IMG/VR virus record: IMGVR_UViG_3300042922_000347
Location: 1-24,143 of that record
DNA from: a virus
DNA: 24,143 nucleotides
Reading direction: 5' to 3' (one strand)
Below the pieces are notes generated by a model. The model made no database searches, was not told the origin of the DNA, and saw only the letters and a program-made list of their open reading frames with translations. Each line of letters begins with the position of its first letter. The first letter of the stretch is position 1. Below, piece by piece: positions 7,864 through 15,357 of this stretch. Both the position numbers and the translations under genes were made by a program.

Positions 7864-8201
7864 ATTACCTCCTTATCGAAAATCCAATAGAATTCACCAT
7901 TTACTCTCAACCCACTAAGCGGAAGGTTTAATTTTGCCTTTGTTTTTCGCATGTATACAGCAGGAGAGCGCTTTGTTGCTGTACGCAGAAGAGTGCATCC
8001 TTGTTCTTTTGCAAACTGCATACATGCATTGTGCGCCCATGTAATGTCATTAGTGCAGGTATGGTCGATTTCAAATATGTGCCTGAATTTATGCCAGCAG
8101 AAAAAACCTTTGTCTGGTTCGTAGTAAATAGAAAAGCCGGGGAGTAAATTAAACTCCTCGGCTTTTTGTTCGTATTTTGTTATCCATTGTTGTAATGTCA
8201 T
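7860..8201 (-). CDS. Conserved-type phage protein after tail spike, possibly GNAT-like (113 aa)
   Basis: ATG at 8201 overlaps the tail-spike stop (TAATG); a GTG at 8213 would add four residues. The protein has a DHTCTNDITWAHNACMQFAKEQGCTLL-type helix-strand section followed by TKRSPAVYMRKTKAKL and an ending VNGEFYWIF, a pattern reminiscent of phage GNAT-fold proteins in which a residue run RxPxxYMRxTGAKL closes the acetyltransferase core. No acetyl-CoA loop is obvious, so activity is doubtful. It links the spike gene to the ejection genes. Its codons from about 12 to 23 form a textbook terminator hairpin (separate entry). Fold assignment is tentative. Confidence 0.6.
   Translation of the reverse strand: MTLQQWITKYEQKAEEFNLLPGFSIYYEPDKGFFCWHKFRHIFEIDHTCTNDITWAHNACMQFAKEQGCTLLRTATKRSPAVYMRKTKAKLNLPLSGLRVNGEFYWIFDKEVI
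8132..8167 (-). terminator. Terminator hairpin inside a coding sequence
   Basis: A 13-bp stem with one wobble (AAAAGCCGGGGAG at 8132-8144 against CTCCTCGGCTTTT at 8154-8166) has a 9-base AT loop. On the minus strand it is followed by TTCTATTT, and its tail GGCTTTTCTATTT equals that of the operon-end terminator at 160-183. It lies wholly inside the 113-aa gene, about 12 codons from its start. Confidence 0.75.
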
Positions 8202-9877
8202 TAACTTTGCCACACATCAAACGCCCACGGAACGCTCGCCGGATCTATCGCAGATGTTGTTACGTTAGCAACTCTGAGCTTTACTGTGTTAGTAGCAGAA
8301 ACATATGCGTTCCAAGTTAATCCGGCCTCTAAAGATTCTGGAGTAGCAATTACTAAGTCTCTTAATACTGCTCCTGTGATTGTTACCGTTAACTCTGCCG
8401 TGGAATTTGCAGGAATAGATGGAAAATTAAGGCTTGACTCTGCGTGTAGTCTAGCGGTTATGGGAAAAGATGTAGCGGGACCAACGTCAAGGCCATCAGC
8501 TTGAAGAATCAATTTACCTGAATTATTATGTTTTATTATTGCGCGTACCGGCGTACTGCTGCTGCCTTCGTATGTTATTTCCAAATCTTTTGTGCTGGAA
8601 TTTTGCACAAACCTATAATATCCAAGGGCGGTAGGATCTTCTATTATTAGGTCTTTGAATACAATCTGAGATTTTATAAAAGTTGGGTGGCCTGTTATCT
8701 GTTGCGCTCTGCCAGTAATGTAATTTCCCGTTCCGTTGTCAACTATATTATCAGATATGCTGTTGCGATAGCCAAATACTGTATTATAAAAAGATCCGGA
8801 CTCTAGAACTATTTCTCCGCTCGTTCCGCTTGTATTATCTTCTGTGTATGGATTAATAAAACAGTTTCCTTTTGCTCCTGATTTTATCCTTATGCCAATT
8901 CCATCGTTACTTTGGCTTACCACGCCAATAAAAGTATTATCAAAACAATTCTCCAAGCACAAACCATCAAGAGCATTGTCTCTCGAATCTAACCCTAAAA
9001 GATATCCAGCGTTGGCATTAGGCAATGGCGATCCTGTTCCGCTGTTTATATATACTCCATTTCCTCCATTCCCCAACGTAATTACATCTTGCAAGCGCCA
9101 TGCATTCACACTGCTACCGGTTAAATCGCCCACCTGGATACCGTGGCTTCCGTGGCTTGTTGCAGTTACTTTTCGCGCGTAGCTTCTTCCACCAATTAAA
9201 GATAATCCAAGTCCACCATTACCGGGAGCGCCGTCAATGATAAGGTTTTCTGCTCCTGCATTAACGTCTGATACGACAATTCCGGTAAAATTTCCGACCT
9301 TATATAGTCTTGTTGTTCCACCATCGCCTACATTAGTTCCAAATCCATCACCTAATAGTTGAACATTTTTAGTTATCGTTATACTATTATTTATCCAATA
9401 CATACCCCTTGGCGTTTTTGCAACACCACCACCACCATCATGAACAAAGTTTATCGCTTTTTGGATTACAGCCCAATCCATTTCATCTGTTAAATTGTTT
9501 GCATGCGGATAAACCGCTTGAGCTTCTACCAATGTTGAAAAACGCGTTGATAATGGTGTGCTTACTCCGGCAGGAGCTATTTGTGGCGGGAGATAAAATG
9601 CTCTAACATCAACATGAGGGCCTTTTGTTATAAAATCAGCGCTTTTTACTGTCCCGGAATAGTCAGAAAGAGCGGGAAGCATTGCATCGTCAGCTAATCC
9701 GTCAGTCCCTATTTTTGCGCCGTCACTACCGCTTCCGCTATGACCGTGTCCGTCTGATGCCATTAACCCAGATTGTATTTGATATAGCCTCTTTGTTTCA
9801 TTGTCAGTATTCTTTAAAACCTCTTGTGTTTGTTGCGTAGGACTAAATGTGTTCGGGAATGCTTGACTCCAACTCAA
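8201..9877 (-). CDS. Tail spike / receptor-binding protein with right-handed beta-helix
   Basis: A 558-aa protein with a TTG start and GGAGG eight bases upstream. The N-terminal 60 residues (including DGHGHSGSGSDG) look like a virion-attachment head of the type found in Firmicutes phages. From about residue 88 (VDVRAFYL) to about 400 the sequence has the short-turn Gly/Asn-rich repeats of a pectate-lyase-like beta-helix: an entry segment (AINFVHDGGGGVAKTPRGMYWI) followed by rungs such as NGVYINSGTG and DGLCLENCFDNTFIGV. The C-terminal 100 residues are a beta-rich domain ending DVWQS. It probably binds and may degrade a surface polysaccharide; active-site residues cannot be named. It follows the tail hub gene. 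Confidence 0.85.
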   Translation of the reverse strand: MSWSQAFPNTFSPTQQTQEVLKNTDNETKRLYQIQSGLMASDGHGHSGSGSDGAKIGTDGLADDAMLPALSDYSGTVKSADFITKGPHVDVRAFYLPPQIAPAGVSTPLSTRFSTLVEAQAVYPHANNLTDEMDWAVIQKAINFVHDGGGGVAKTPRGMYWINNSITITKNVQLLGDGFGTNVGDGGTTRLYKVGNFTGIVVSDVNAGAENLIIDGAPGNGGLGLSLIGGRSYARKVTATSHGSHGIQVGDLTGSSVNAWRLQDVITLGNGGNGVYINSGTGSPLPNANAGYLLGLDSRDNALDGLCLENCFDNTFIGVVSQSNDGIGIRIKSGAKGNCFINPYTEDNTSGTSGEIVLESGSFYNTVFGYRNSISDNIVDNGTGNYITGRAQQITGHPTFIKSQIVFKDLIIEDPTALGYYRFVQNSSTKDLEITYEGSSSTPVRAIIKHNNSGKLILQADGLDVGPATSFPITARLHAESSLNFPSIPANSTAELTVTITGAVLRDLVIATPESLEAGLTWNAYVSATNTVKLRVANVTTSAIDPASVPWAFDVWQS

Positions 9878-9890
9878 AAATACAACCTCC

Positions 9891-11333
9891 TTATTGCCCT
9901 GTTTCTACAACAAGGACTACTATATCTCTAACTGCCAACCGTCCTTCATTTACCGTTAAAATAACTTGAATATCTCTGCTACGTTTGCGCGTTCTCTTCC
10001 TAAAAACAGAAAACTCTTCGTAAGGAGTTACCGGATCAGTATCTGTATCTGCTATGTCATAATCGGTATCCGCTATATCACCAACCGAATTAAAAGTAAT
10101 AGGGAAATACTTGTTGCCAACCTTCAGCACATAATTACCATTGGTGAAGTTATAGGTAACAAACTTAACTCGTTTCATCACGTACTTTTTACTTGTTGGA
10201 ATGTACCTTTTTGTGCTAAGAGTGGCGAAGAACGCTTGTCCATCATCTGTGTAAACGTCTTCAACAAGCTTAGCTATCTTTGTACCATAAGCAATATAAA
10301 CGTCATTGCCTTTAACAACAACGTCATTTATCGGATACCGAAATTGCCGTTTACTCCACGCGTTAAGGCCGTAATGATAGATCAATATCTCATTTTGATT
10401 GCTTGTCTTGCACCACACTTGTTTTCGCGGGGTTACATGCCATACTCTCGCATTGTTCGCGTTATTGACAACATACCAGCCGTTGATCATATAGCCTGGC
10501 GCAGGATCGTCAACACGAACCGAACCATAGGCATCCGTTGTGCTGAAACTGTTAAAACCTTCCGGACCAATAAAATAAGCCTTGTTCATAAGAGCAAGGC
10601 CGCTGTAGTGGTTAATTGCACCGGATCTTTGCGCTGCCGGTACGACTGCTATATTGCTAAAATTGTTTTCGTTAAGGATTCGGTATACAGAACCGTTTGT
10701 TTTAATTACAATGCTGTCAGTAGCAAGCTTGATCGTACACGCTATTTGGCTTGCATCCTTATAGCCAACTTCTACATACTGACTACTTGATATGTCAGAT
10801 GGATTGTTAACCCATCCTGCATAATCGCCAATTGCGCTGTAATTCTTTACGTCAGATAGGATGTTGATTGCTTCAACCCTGCCGTTGTTATGCGCTACCC
10901 AGTGTGACAGCGGACTACCGGATACAGTTGCAAGAGTTGTACCGCTAGTTATCTTTTGTATCTGTCCACCGCTTGCCACTAGCACAACAGAGTCGTATAA
11001 TGCGTAGATTGGCCTGTAAGCACCCGTTAATGTTCCTAACAATGTTTTAGTCGAAAGGTCTGTACTGTACAAGCTGGTGCCTGTTGAGCAGTACCAAATG
11101 TCATGAACTTCATCATAAAAGAGCGTTTCTGCATCGGTTGTCATATCATACTGGCTAACCACACCAGGGCAAACCTGTGGCTGATTTAGCAAGGTTCCGT
11201 ATTCCCAGTTATCAAATTGGCTAAGCGTTCCCTCTGGTATGCTCTCTGGGTTCGCTATGAGGCACAGACCGCCCATAATGTTCTGCATAGATATAGTGAA
11301 TTGTGCAGGTGTTTTTGTGCTTTGTACGGGCAT
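9891..11333 (-). CDS. Tail hub / DNA-stabilisation protein, P22 gp10-like by size and position
   Basis: 480 aa, with ATG preceded by AAGGGGG at 8 bases. The N-terminus (about residues 16-45, MGGLCLIANPESIPEGTLSQ then DNWE and TLLNQPQV) has the loop seen in phage stabilisation proteins, in which a list of solution values is drawn from a propeller. The body (residues 60-340) is beta-rich with repeated aromatic turns (WYCSTGTSLY, RIWH/VWHV, NAWSKRQF), consistent with a beta-propeller. Length is close to P22 gp10 (472 aa) and it lies between adaptor/completion genes and the spike, as expected for a hub closing the DNA exit channel. Homology is inferred rather than demonstrated. Confidence 0.65.
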   Translation of the reverse strand: MPVQSTKTPAQFTISMQNIMGGLCLIANPESIPEGTLSQFDNWEYGTLLNQPQVCPGVVSQYDMTTDAETLFYDEVHDIWYCSTGTSLYSTDLSTKTLLGTLTGAYRPIYALYDSVVLVASGGQIQKITSGTTLATVSGSPLSHWVAHNNGRVEAINILSDVKNYSAIGDYAGWVNNPSDISSSQYVEVGYKDASQIACTIKLATDSIVIKTNGSVYRILNENNFSNIAVVPAAQRSGAINHYSGLALMNKAYFIGPEGFNSFSTTDAYGSVRVDDPAPGYMINGWYVVNNANNARVWHVTPRKQVWCKTSNQNEILIYHYGLNAWSKRQFRYPINDVVVKGNDVYIAYGTKIAKLVEDVYTDDGQAFFATLSTKRYIPTSKKYVMKRVKFVTYNFTNGNYVLKVGNKYFPITFNSVGDIADTDYDIADTDTDPVTPYEEFSVFRKRTRKRSRDIQVILTVNEGRLAVRDIVVLVVETGQ

Positions 11334-11336
11334 TTA

Positions 11337-11813
11337 TTAGCCCCCTTTCGCAGAGAAAAGAAGTGATTCGTCGGACGTAGCAAGCGTAATGTCTTGTGTA
11401 ACGTTGGACTCCAAATCGTTCTGTAATCTTATGCACACATAATCCACAAGCTCGCCTATGCAGTAGTCAGGCAGTGGTATTGTTTGATTTACTGCCGTTA
11501 GGAGTGGTTTTGATGTAGCATATTTAAACACCACGCTTGGAGGTGCGCCGTATGCCAGTGATATTGTATTGCCTTGCACAATCAAGGGATAGGCGCTTTT
11601 TTGAGGTATAAAACCAAAAAAATCACTCGGCTTTGTCGTTGTGCCGGTGATCGTCATTTGTTTTATAACCTCTGGATCATTCACTTTTATCATGCCGTTA
11701 TTGATTCTCGCAATTCCGCTATTGATATGCAGTATCATGACTTGATTGTCGTAATCATCAACATCTAAGTCCATACGCTTTGCGGCTAGGTTGATAACAT
11801 CAGAGACTAACAT
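11337..11813 (-). CDS. Head completion / tail accessory factor candidate (158 aa)
   Basis: ATG at 11813 with a strong AGGAGG six bases upstream. The N-terminal 40 residues form helices (VSDVINLAAKRMDL then VMILHINSGIARINN) of the type found in connector proteins, followed by a beta-rich middle (VIKQMTITGTT, GNTISLAYGAP) and a C-terminal helix (DYCIGELVDYVCIRLQNDLE). This helix-beta-helix plan, the length (P22 gp4 is 166 aa) and the location between adaptor and hub genes suggest a protein ring beneath the portal. It ends 3 bases before the hub gene start. No motif proves it; a general neck protein is the safe call. Confidence 0.6.
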   Translation of the reverse strand: MLVSDVINLAAKRMDLDVDDYDNQVMILHINSGIARINNGMIKVNDPEVIKQMTITGTTTKPSDFFGFIPQKSAYPLIVQGNTISLAYGAPPSVVFKYATSKPLLTAVNQTIPLPDYCIGELVDYVCIRLQNDLESNVTQDITLATSDESLLFSAKGG

Positions 11814-11823
11814 ATGTCACCTC

Positions 11824-12093
11824 CTATATGACCTTACCGTCTAGGCCTACAATCTCCATCTTAGGAAGTTTCTTTTTGTGCTTATCGCCGCGCATGTGGT
11901 ATCCAATCTGAGCGCCTACATAATCGGCAGCAAAGTCACGTATATCCATTTCACCGCGTCCCATCATTTTGTCATATACGACCTCTTTCGTTGCGCCGAT
12001 GATAATACATGTGTCCCTGGCCTGTTCTGCTGGCTGTGGGGATAACAGCGTGAATAATAGGCTGCCTACCAGGTGGATTACTTTGTCGTTCAT
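11824..12093 (-). CDS. Small protein resembling YfiM/DUF2279-type periplasmic proteins (89 aa)
   Basis: ATG at 12093 overlaps the preceding stop (TGATG). The N-terminus MNDKVIHLVGSLLFTLL is amphipathic to hydrophobic. The middle has GATKEVVYDKMMGRGEMDIRDFAADYVGAQIG, matching the general pattern 'DK..H..gs......GxxKExxD......DxxDxxANxxGa' that I associate with YfiM-like proteins of outer-membrane bacteria. I cannot say whether it is a virion component or acts on the envelope. The C-terminus is basic (RGDKHKKKLPK). It is embedded in the neck-protein genes, which argues for co-expression with structural proteins. The family match is from memory of a pattern and needs a profile search. Confidence 0.55.
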   Translation of the reverse strand: MNDKVIHLVGSLLFTLLSPQPAEQARDTCIIIGATKEVVYDKMMGRGEMDIRDFAADYVGAQIGYHMRGDKHKKKLPKMEIVGLDGKVI

Positions 12094-12701
12094 CAATAGT
12101 CTCTGCCTCCCAAATTGCAATTTGAATAATATCCATCTATAACGGTTGTCCCTGTTTCAATACCGCCAAGCAACTTGCCTATTTTGGCGTTATATTCAGC
12201 GACAAGATCAAATCCTTGCCCAGATAAAACGCTCACCATATAACGAACAAGCAACTGCTCAACGTCTGTCTGATAGCCGCTATCGTCTGTTTCTGCCATA
12301 ATTACGGTTTCCGGTATGTAGGTAATGTCGTAGTCATATGTCTTGTCTGTAGTTGGGTAAAACTTAACTGTTTTTGTATTTAAAAGGTAGTAGGCTCTAG
12401 GCTCTCCTGTTGTTGTCTTGTCCGGTATTTCAGTAATAGAAATCTTATTTACTCTTCGCTTATTGATCCTAAAGTCAATGATCTTTAGAGGATTTTTAGC
12501 CATTGTCAGACTATCGCCAGCATCTACTGTTCCGGTAATGTTTTCTTGCAACTGCATGGGGAAATGATCAAGTATTGTTTGTCTAAGAAGCTGGTTTCCT
12601 TTGTTGTACTGGTCCATCAGTACATAGGGGCTAAACAAGTCGCCTTCGATGTTTTTTAGTTCATAGTTGGCACTGAGCAATAAGCTGCTAATAAGTGTCA
12701 C
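12093..12701 (-). CDS. Head-tail adaptor protein (SU10/P22-like adaptor type)
   Basis: The likely start is GTG 12701, seven bases after GGAGG; an upstream TTG at 12719 would place the ribosome binding site inside the gene. The 202-aa protein opens with helices (LISSLLLSANYELKN, DQYNKGNQLLRQTILD). It then has the beta-strand section ENITGTVDAGDSLTMAKNPLKIIDFR and NTKTVKFYPTTDKTYDYDITYIPE, and a long C-terminal helix (VEQLLVRYMVSVLSGQGFDLVAEYNAKIG described here in outline). This layout is that of phage adaptor proteins that dock under the portal ring. Position downstream of capsid genes agrees. Confidence in the adaptor call is good. Confidence 0.75.
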   Translation of the reverse strand: MTLISSLLLSANYELKNIEGDLFSPYVLMDQYNKGNQLLRQTILDHFPMQLQENITGTVDAGDSLTMAKNPLKIIDFRINKRRVNKISITEIPDKTTTGEPRAYYLLNTKTVKFYPTTDKTYDYDITYIPETVIMAETDDSGYQTDVEQLLVRYMVSVLSGQGFDLVAEYNAKIGKLLGGIETGTTVIDGYYSNCNLGGRDY

Positions 12702-12725
12702 GGTTTCACCTCCATACAAATAAAA

Positions 12726-12743
12726 GGAGAGCCGAAGCCCTCC
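12726..12743 (-). terminator. UUCG-tetraloop terminator after decoration gene
   Basis: On the minus strand GGAGGGC and GCTCTCC form a 7-bp stem (one G-U pair) closed by a TTCG tetraloop, followed directly by TTTTATTT. It lies 4 bases past the stop of the 154-aa gene and before the adaptor gene. It would reduce transcription into the neck genes, fitting high expression of capsid-shell proteins only. Confidence 0.85.
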
Positions 12744-12746
12744 CCG

Positions 12747-13211
12747 TTAGGTTGTAAATGTGATTACGCAAGTTTTGCTTGCTGCAAGACCTGCAAGGCC
12801 CTGTGCTGCAACTAAGCTTGCTGTAAGCGTTACGGTTTCCGTATTAAGCCACGCTGCGGCACCACCGGACACCGTAACAGTCAATGCACCATCTGTCATA
12901 TAATGCGCACCTGCTGCCGGTGAAATAGTCGCCGTACCAGCCGAAGACGTATCAGCAATTGCTAATGTTACCGGACCGGAATACCACTTGTGCAACTCTC
13001 CATCTGCTGTTTCTAGCGTAACAACAACCTGTTGACTCCATGCTGAAGAAGTCGGCGCCGGAGCATATGTTGCTGGTGTGCATTTTAATACAACATCACC
13101 GCAAAAAGCCTTAATTAACGCTTGTACGTCAGTTACATCACCTGACATAGAACCGGTAAACAATCCGGTTCTAACTGTTTCCATTCCTGGGCTATACGTT
13201 ACTCCTGCCAT
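12747..13211 (-). CDS. Small Ala/Thr/Ser-rich beta protein, head decoration candidate (154 aa)
   Basis: ATG at 13211 with GGAGG seven bases upstream. After a 35-residue N-terminus (TGSMSGDVTDVQALIKAF) the protein is almost all beta-strand sequence of Thr/Val/Ala pattern (SAWSQQVVVTLETADGE, VTLAIADTS, DGALTVTVSGG, ETVTLTASLVA, KTCVITFTT), as in an immunoglobulin-like fold. Location directly after the major capsid gene and between two terminators suggests a head decoration or minor shell protein made in high amount. No family is assigned; the fold guess comes from strand periodicity only. Confidence 0.6.
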   Translation of the reverse strand: MAGVTYSPGMETVRTGLFTGSMSGDVTDVQALIKAFCGDVVLKCTPATYAPAPTSSAWSQQVVVTLETADGELHKWYSGPVTLAIADTSSAGTATISPAAGAHYMTDGALTVTVSGGAAAWLNTETVTLTASLVAAQGLAGLAASKTCVITFTT

Positions 13212-13230
13212 TATTAAACCTCCCTATTTT

Positions 13231-13257
13231 AAAATTAAAGGGAGAGTTTCCCCTCCC
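13231..13257 (-). terminator. Terminator/attenuator after the major capsid gene
   Basis: On the minus strand GGGAG (13257-13253) and CTCCC (13244-13240) form a hairpin, extendable by one G-U pair, followed by TTTAATTTT. The same CTCCCT can instead pair with the ribosome binding site of the next gene (AGGGAG at 13225-13220), so two mutually exclusive hairpins are possible. Stem is short, so strength is uncertain. Confidence 0.6.
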
Positions 13258-13263
13258 AGTTTT

Positions 13264-14238
13264 CTACTCTACTAAGCCGCCTGTAAGCACTTGGATAACG
13301 CCATAGTCCTTTTCGTTATAGACGGACTTTTCAATACCAGCCCAGAACGCAACGCCTTGTCCTAATACGTTTTCATAGTCATCAGTATCCTTAATAGGCC
13401 ACATATTACGCCCAATAGCGTGGCAGCAAGCCTGTTTGCCTAACAGCAAGTTATGAACAACATTCGCAGACGAAGCGCCAGTAGTGGTGTTTTTAATGCG
13501 TTCCCATTCGTACACTGCCACTCCATCCCAGAACCCAAGTGCGCCGCTAAAGATCGGATTCTTCATTGCATCACGCACCCCGGCCGACTGTTGAGCCGCC
13601 AACCAAACAGGATCCGCTTTAAGGTCACGTGCTGCCCACGTGCCAGCCAAGAAGATATAAGTGTCAACACCGTCAACCTTGACAGGAATTACTTTTGGTG
13701 CGTGCATTTGAGCGCGGCGTTTTGCTTTAGAAATAAGAGCGCAAGTCAATTTGTCATTAGCAGTAATAGCAACTTCGGTTCCAGCAGACGCAGCCGACAT
13801 CCACTCACCGGCCGAACTTGTGCCGGTAGGAGATGCGGTCATTTGATTTACAAACGTTTTTTCCTGCCAGTTACCATACCACCGAACAAGAGCATTTTTA
13901 ATCAAAGGCCATTGTTCATATGCCGGTTTTTGAGTATCCCATTCAGTGGACGATACAGCATGTCTAACTTGATCGATAGATACTTCAAAATCGTACACAG
14001 TGTGCGCTTCTTCATTTCCCTTAAGAGTGCTATTCCCGGTTACACCATCACCAACAAGATCCATTTCCAGGCCGAAGGTAATAGTTGTCCCCTTTTTATT
14101 AACAAGCTCAGTGTTTTTGTGGATAACATTTGATCCGTCAGAAGCAGTCAGTTTTGCTACCCAGTTTTCTTTGGCACCTTCAGTTTGTATCTTAGTTACC
14201 CATAGTTGAGGGATTAATGCAGGATTAATAGTGTTCAT
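13264..14238 (-). CDS. Major capsid protein, N4-gp56 family (HK97-fold)
   Basis: 324 aa, ATG start with GGAG ten bases upstream. The N-terminal third shows family features: a KKGTTITFGLEMDLVGDGVTG strand region in outline, then GNSTLKGNEEAHTVYDFEVSIDQVRHAV with the conserved GNEE and IDQxRHAV elements. The middle has W-rich helices (YEQWPLIKNALVRWYGNW). The C-terminal half carries IFLAGTWAARDL, SGALGFWDGVAVYEWERI and GRNMWPIKDTDDYENVLGQG. These match N4-gp56-type coat proteins, which build the icosahedral shell. It follows the scaffold gene, as usual, and is followed by a weak terminator consistent with its high expression. Confidence 0.9.
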   Translation of the reverse strand: MNTINPALIPQLWVTKIQTEGAKENWVAKLTASDGSNVIHKNTELVNKKGTTITFGLEMDLVGDGVTGNSTLKGNEEAHTVYDFEVSIDQVRHAVSSTEWDTQKPAYEQWPLIKNALVRWYGNWQEKTFVNQMTASPTGTSSAGEWMSAASAGTEVAITANDKLTCALISKAKRRAQMHAPKVIPVKVDGVDTYIFLAGTWAARDLKADPVWLAAQQSAGVRDAMKNPIFSGALGFWDGVAVYEWERIKNTTTGASSANVVHNLLLGKQACCHAIGRNMWPIKDTDDYENVLGQGVAFWAGIEKSVYNEKDYGVIQVLTGGLVE

Positions 14239-14254
14239 TTATCATCGACTCCTT

Positions 14255-15238
14255 TTATACCAATCTTTTATCAATTTGAGCTAACATGTCTTTTGGAATT
14301 TGGTCTGATTTGCCTTCTCTGATTAGCTGCTCTACTTGCGCCCAACTCATTGCCGAAGTCCTCGCTCCGCTCAAATTTGAGGCCCTAGGAAGGCTTGCTG
14401 CTTTATCAAGAGGGTTGATAGCAGGTGCTGGTTGTTGTGTTGGCGGCATAGAAAAAGCGCCCGTCATCGGCGCTGTATTTATACCTGACATTTTCTCTTT
14501 GCATTTACTGGCGAACTCTCGGATAATCACGAAATCATCTTTTGTTCCCCTGCCGGAATCAACACGTGCATAAGCGTCGTCAATCTTCTTTGCTTCCTTG
14601 CGCGGAAGTTCGTCAAGCTCTTGCTGTGCGAATTGAAACAGTACCGGGAAATCAGGAATTGCAACCAGTTCATTCACAAACGTTACGTTTTCGTTATATA
14701 CCTGCTGTTTTTGCTGGTATTCTGCTTCCATCCTAAACTCTTCTTTTGACACTTCTTTGACATACTGAAGATACTTCTTAGGATCAGTTAGGTTCAGCAA
14801 TTCTACGTCGTCTTCGGATATTCCAAGTTCCTTGCGTACCTTTTCATCAGCAGCCTTTGCAATTTGCTCGGAAACAGAAGCGTTCTGTTGAGGTTGTGCC
14901 TGTGGTGTTGGTTGTTGCTGTACAGCTTGTGGCTGTGGTTGTGCCGCCTTAAGTGCAGCCAATTCAGCAGCAAGTATTTTGTTCTTTTCATTTACTTCTT
15001 TGAACCGGTCATACGGAACATGTTTACTGGCTGTTTCGCCGCCAGGGGCGTTTTGTTCCGGTGCAGGTTCATTTACTTCTGGCTCTTGTGTTGGCTCTAC
15101 CGTAGGTTCCTGTGCTATTGGTTGTTCTTCTTTGGGGGAAATAGCTTGTAATTCTTCCTCTGAAAAGTGGTCTTTTAACGTGTCCACTGTCACGAAGTCT
15201 TCCGCAAATAATTGCAGGTCAAAGTCGTATTTACGCAT
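14255..15238 (-). CDS. Capsid scaffolding protein
   Basis: The ATG at 15238 has AGGAG eight bases upstream; an in-frame GTG at 15247 sits too close to that site. The N-terminus MRKYDFDLQLFAEDF is the typical leader of Firmicutes phage scaffold proteins. Residues about 35-75 are Glu/Pro/Gln-rich, followed by a coiled coil (VNEKNKILAAELAALKAAQ), a Gln/Pro linker and a helical domain (DEKVRKELGISEDDVELLNL to EFASKCKEKM). The C-terminus ends in a helix (SWAQVEQLIREGKSDQIPKD). Acidic, coiled and immediately upstream of the capsid gene, it should guide shell assembly and leave before DNA packaging. Confidence 0.85.
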   Translation of the reverse strand: MRKYDFDLQLFAEDFVTVDTLKDHFSEEELQAISPKEEQPIAQEPTVEPTQEPEVNEPAPEQNAPGGETASKHVPYDRFKEVNEKNKILAAELAALKAAQPQPQAVQQQPTPQAQPQQNASVSEQIAKAADEKVRKELGISEDDVELLNLTDPKKYLQYVKEVSKEEFRMEAEYQQKQQVYNENVTFVNELVAIPDFPVLFQFAQQELDELPRKEAKKIDDAYARVDSGRGTKDDFVIIREFASKCKEKMSGINTAPMTGAFSMPPTQQPAPAINPLDKAASLPRASNLSGARTSAMSWAQVEQLIREGKSDQIPKDMLAQIDKRLV

Positions 15239-15255
15239 TAGGTACACTCCTTTTT

Positions 15256-15300
15256 ACGTCACATGGACGAAGGTATTAGTTTAACGTCATTACGGACGAA
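15256..15300 (-). repeat. Paired direct repeats, each a small hairpin, in the scaffold leader
   Basis: Two copies of ACGTCA-N3/4-GGACGAA occur at 15256-15271 and 15284-15300, start-to-start 28 bp. In the minus-strand transcript each can fold as CGTC-loop-GACG. They lie between a TATAAT box and the scaffold ribosome binding site. Function unknown; protein binding to DNA or RNA is plausible. Confidence 0.6.
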
Positions 15301-15301
15301 A

Positions 15302-15310
15302 ATTATATCA
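15302..15310 (-). promoter_or_regulatory. Extended -10 promoter candidate for scaffold-capsid genes
   Basis: On the minus strand TGATATAAT is a perfect extended -10 element (TGnTATAAT). No good -35 hexamer is found 17 bases upstream, which extended -10 promoters can tolerate. It lies about 70 bases before the scaffold ATG, in a stretch (15248-15357) without a supported gene. A strong ribosome binding site (AGGAGG at about 15352-15357) in the same stretch is followed by no usual start codon. Confidence 0.4.
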
Positions 15311-15357
15311 TCCATCTATGTAAAGGCTTTCGCCGTTGCGCTGTAAATGAATACCTC

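Noticed and set aside
9966-10790. 274-codon plus-strand ORF opposite the tail hub gene
   Set aside because: It is antisense to a well-supported gene over its entire length, has no ribosome binding site, and its composition (Ile/Cys/Arg-rich without domain pattern) looks like a shadow frame.
13453-14133. 226-codon plus-strand ORF opposite the capsid gene
   Set aside because: Fully antisense to the major capsid gene, no ribosome binding site, and a residue pattern expected from the reverse of capsid codons.
14864-15284. Leu/Trp/Cys-rich plus-strand ORFs opposite the scaffold gene
   Set aside because: They are the reverse reading of the Gln/Pro/Glu-rich scaffold tract; hydrophobicity is an artefact of complementing Gln/Glu codons.
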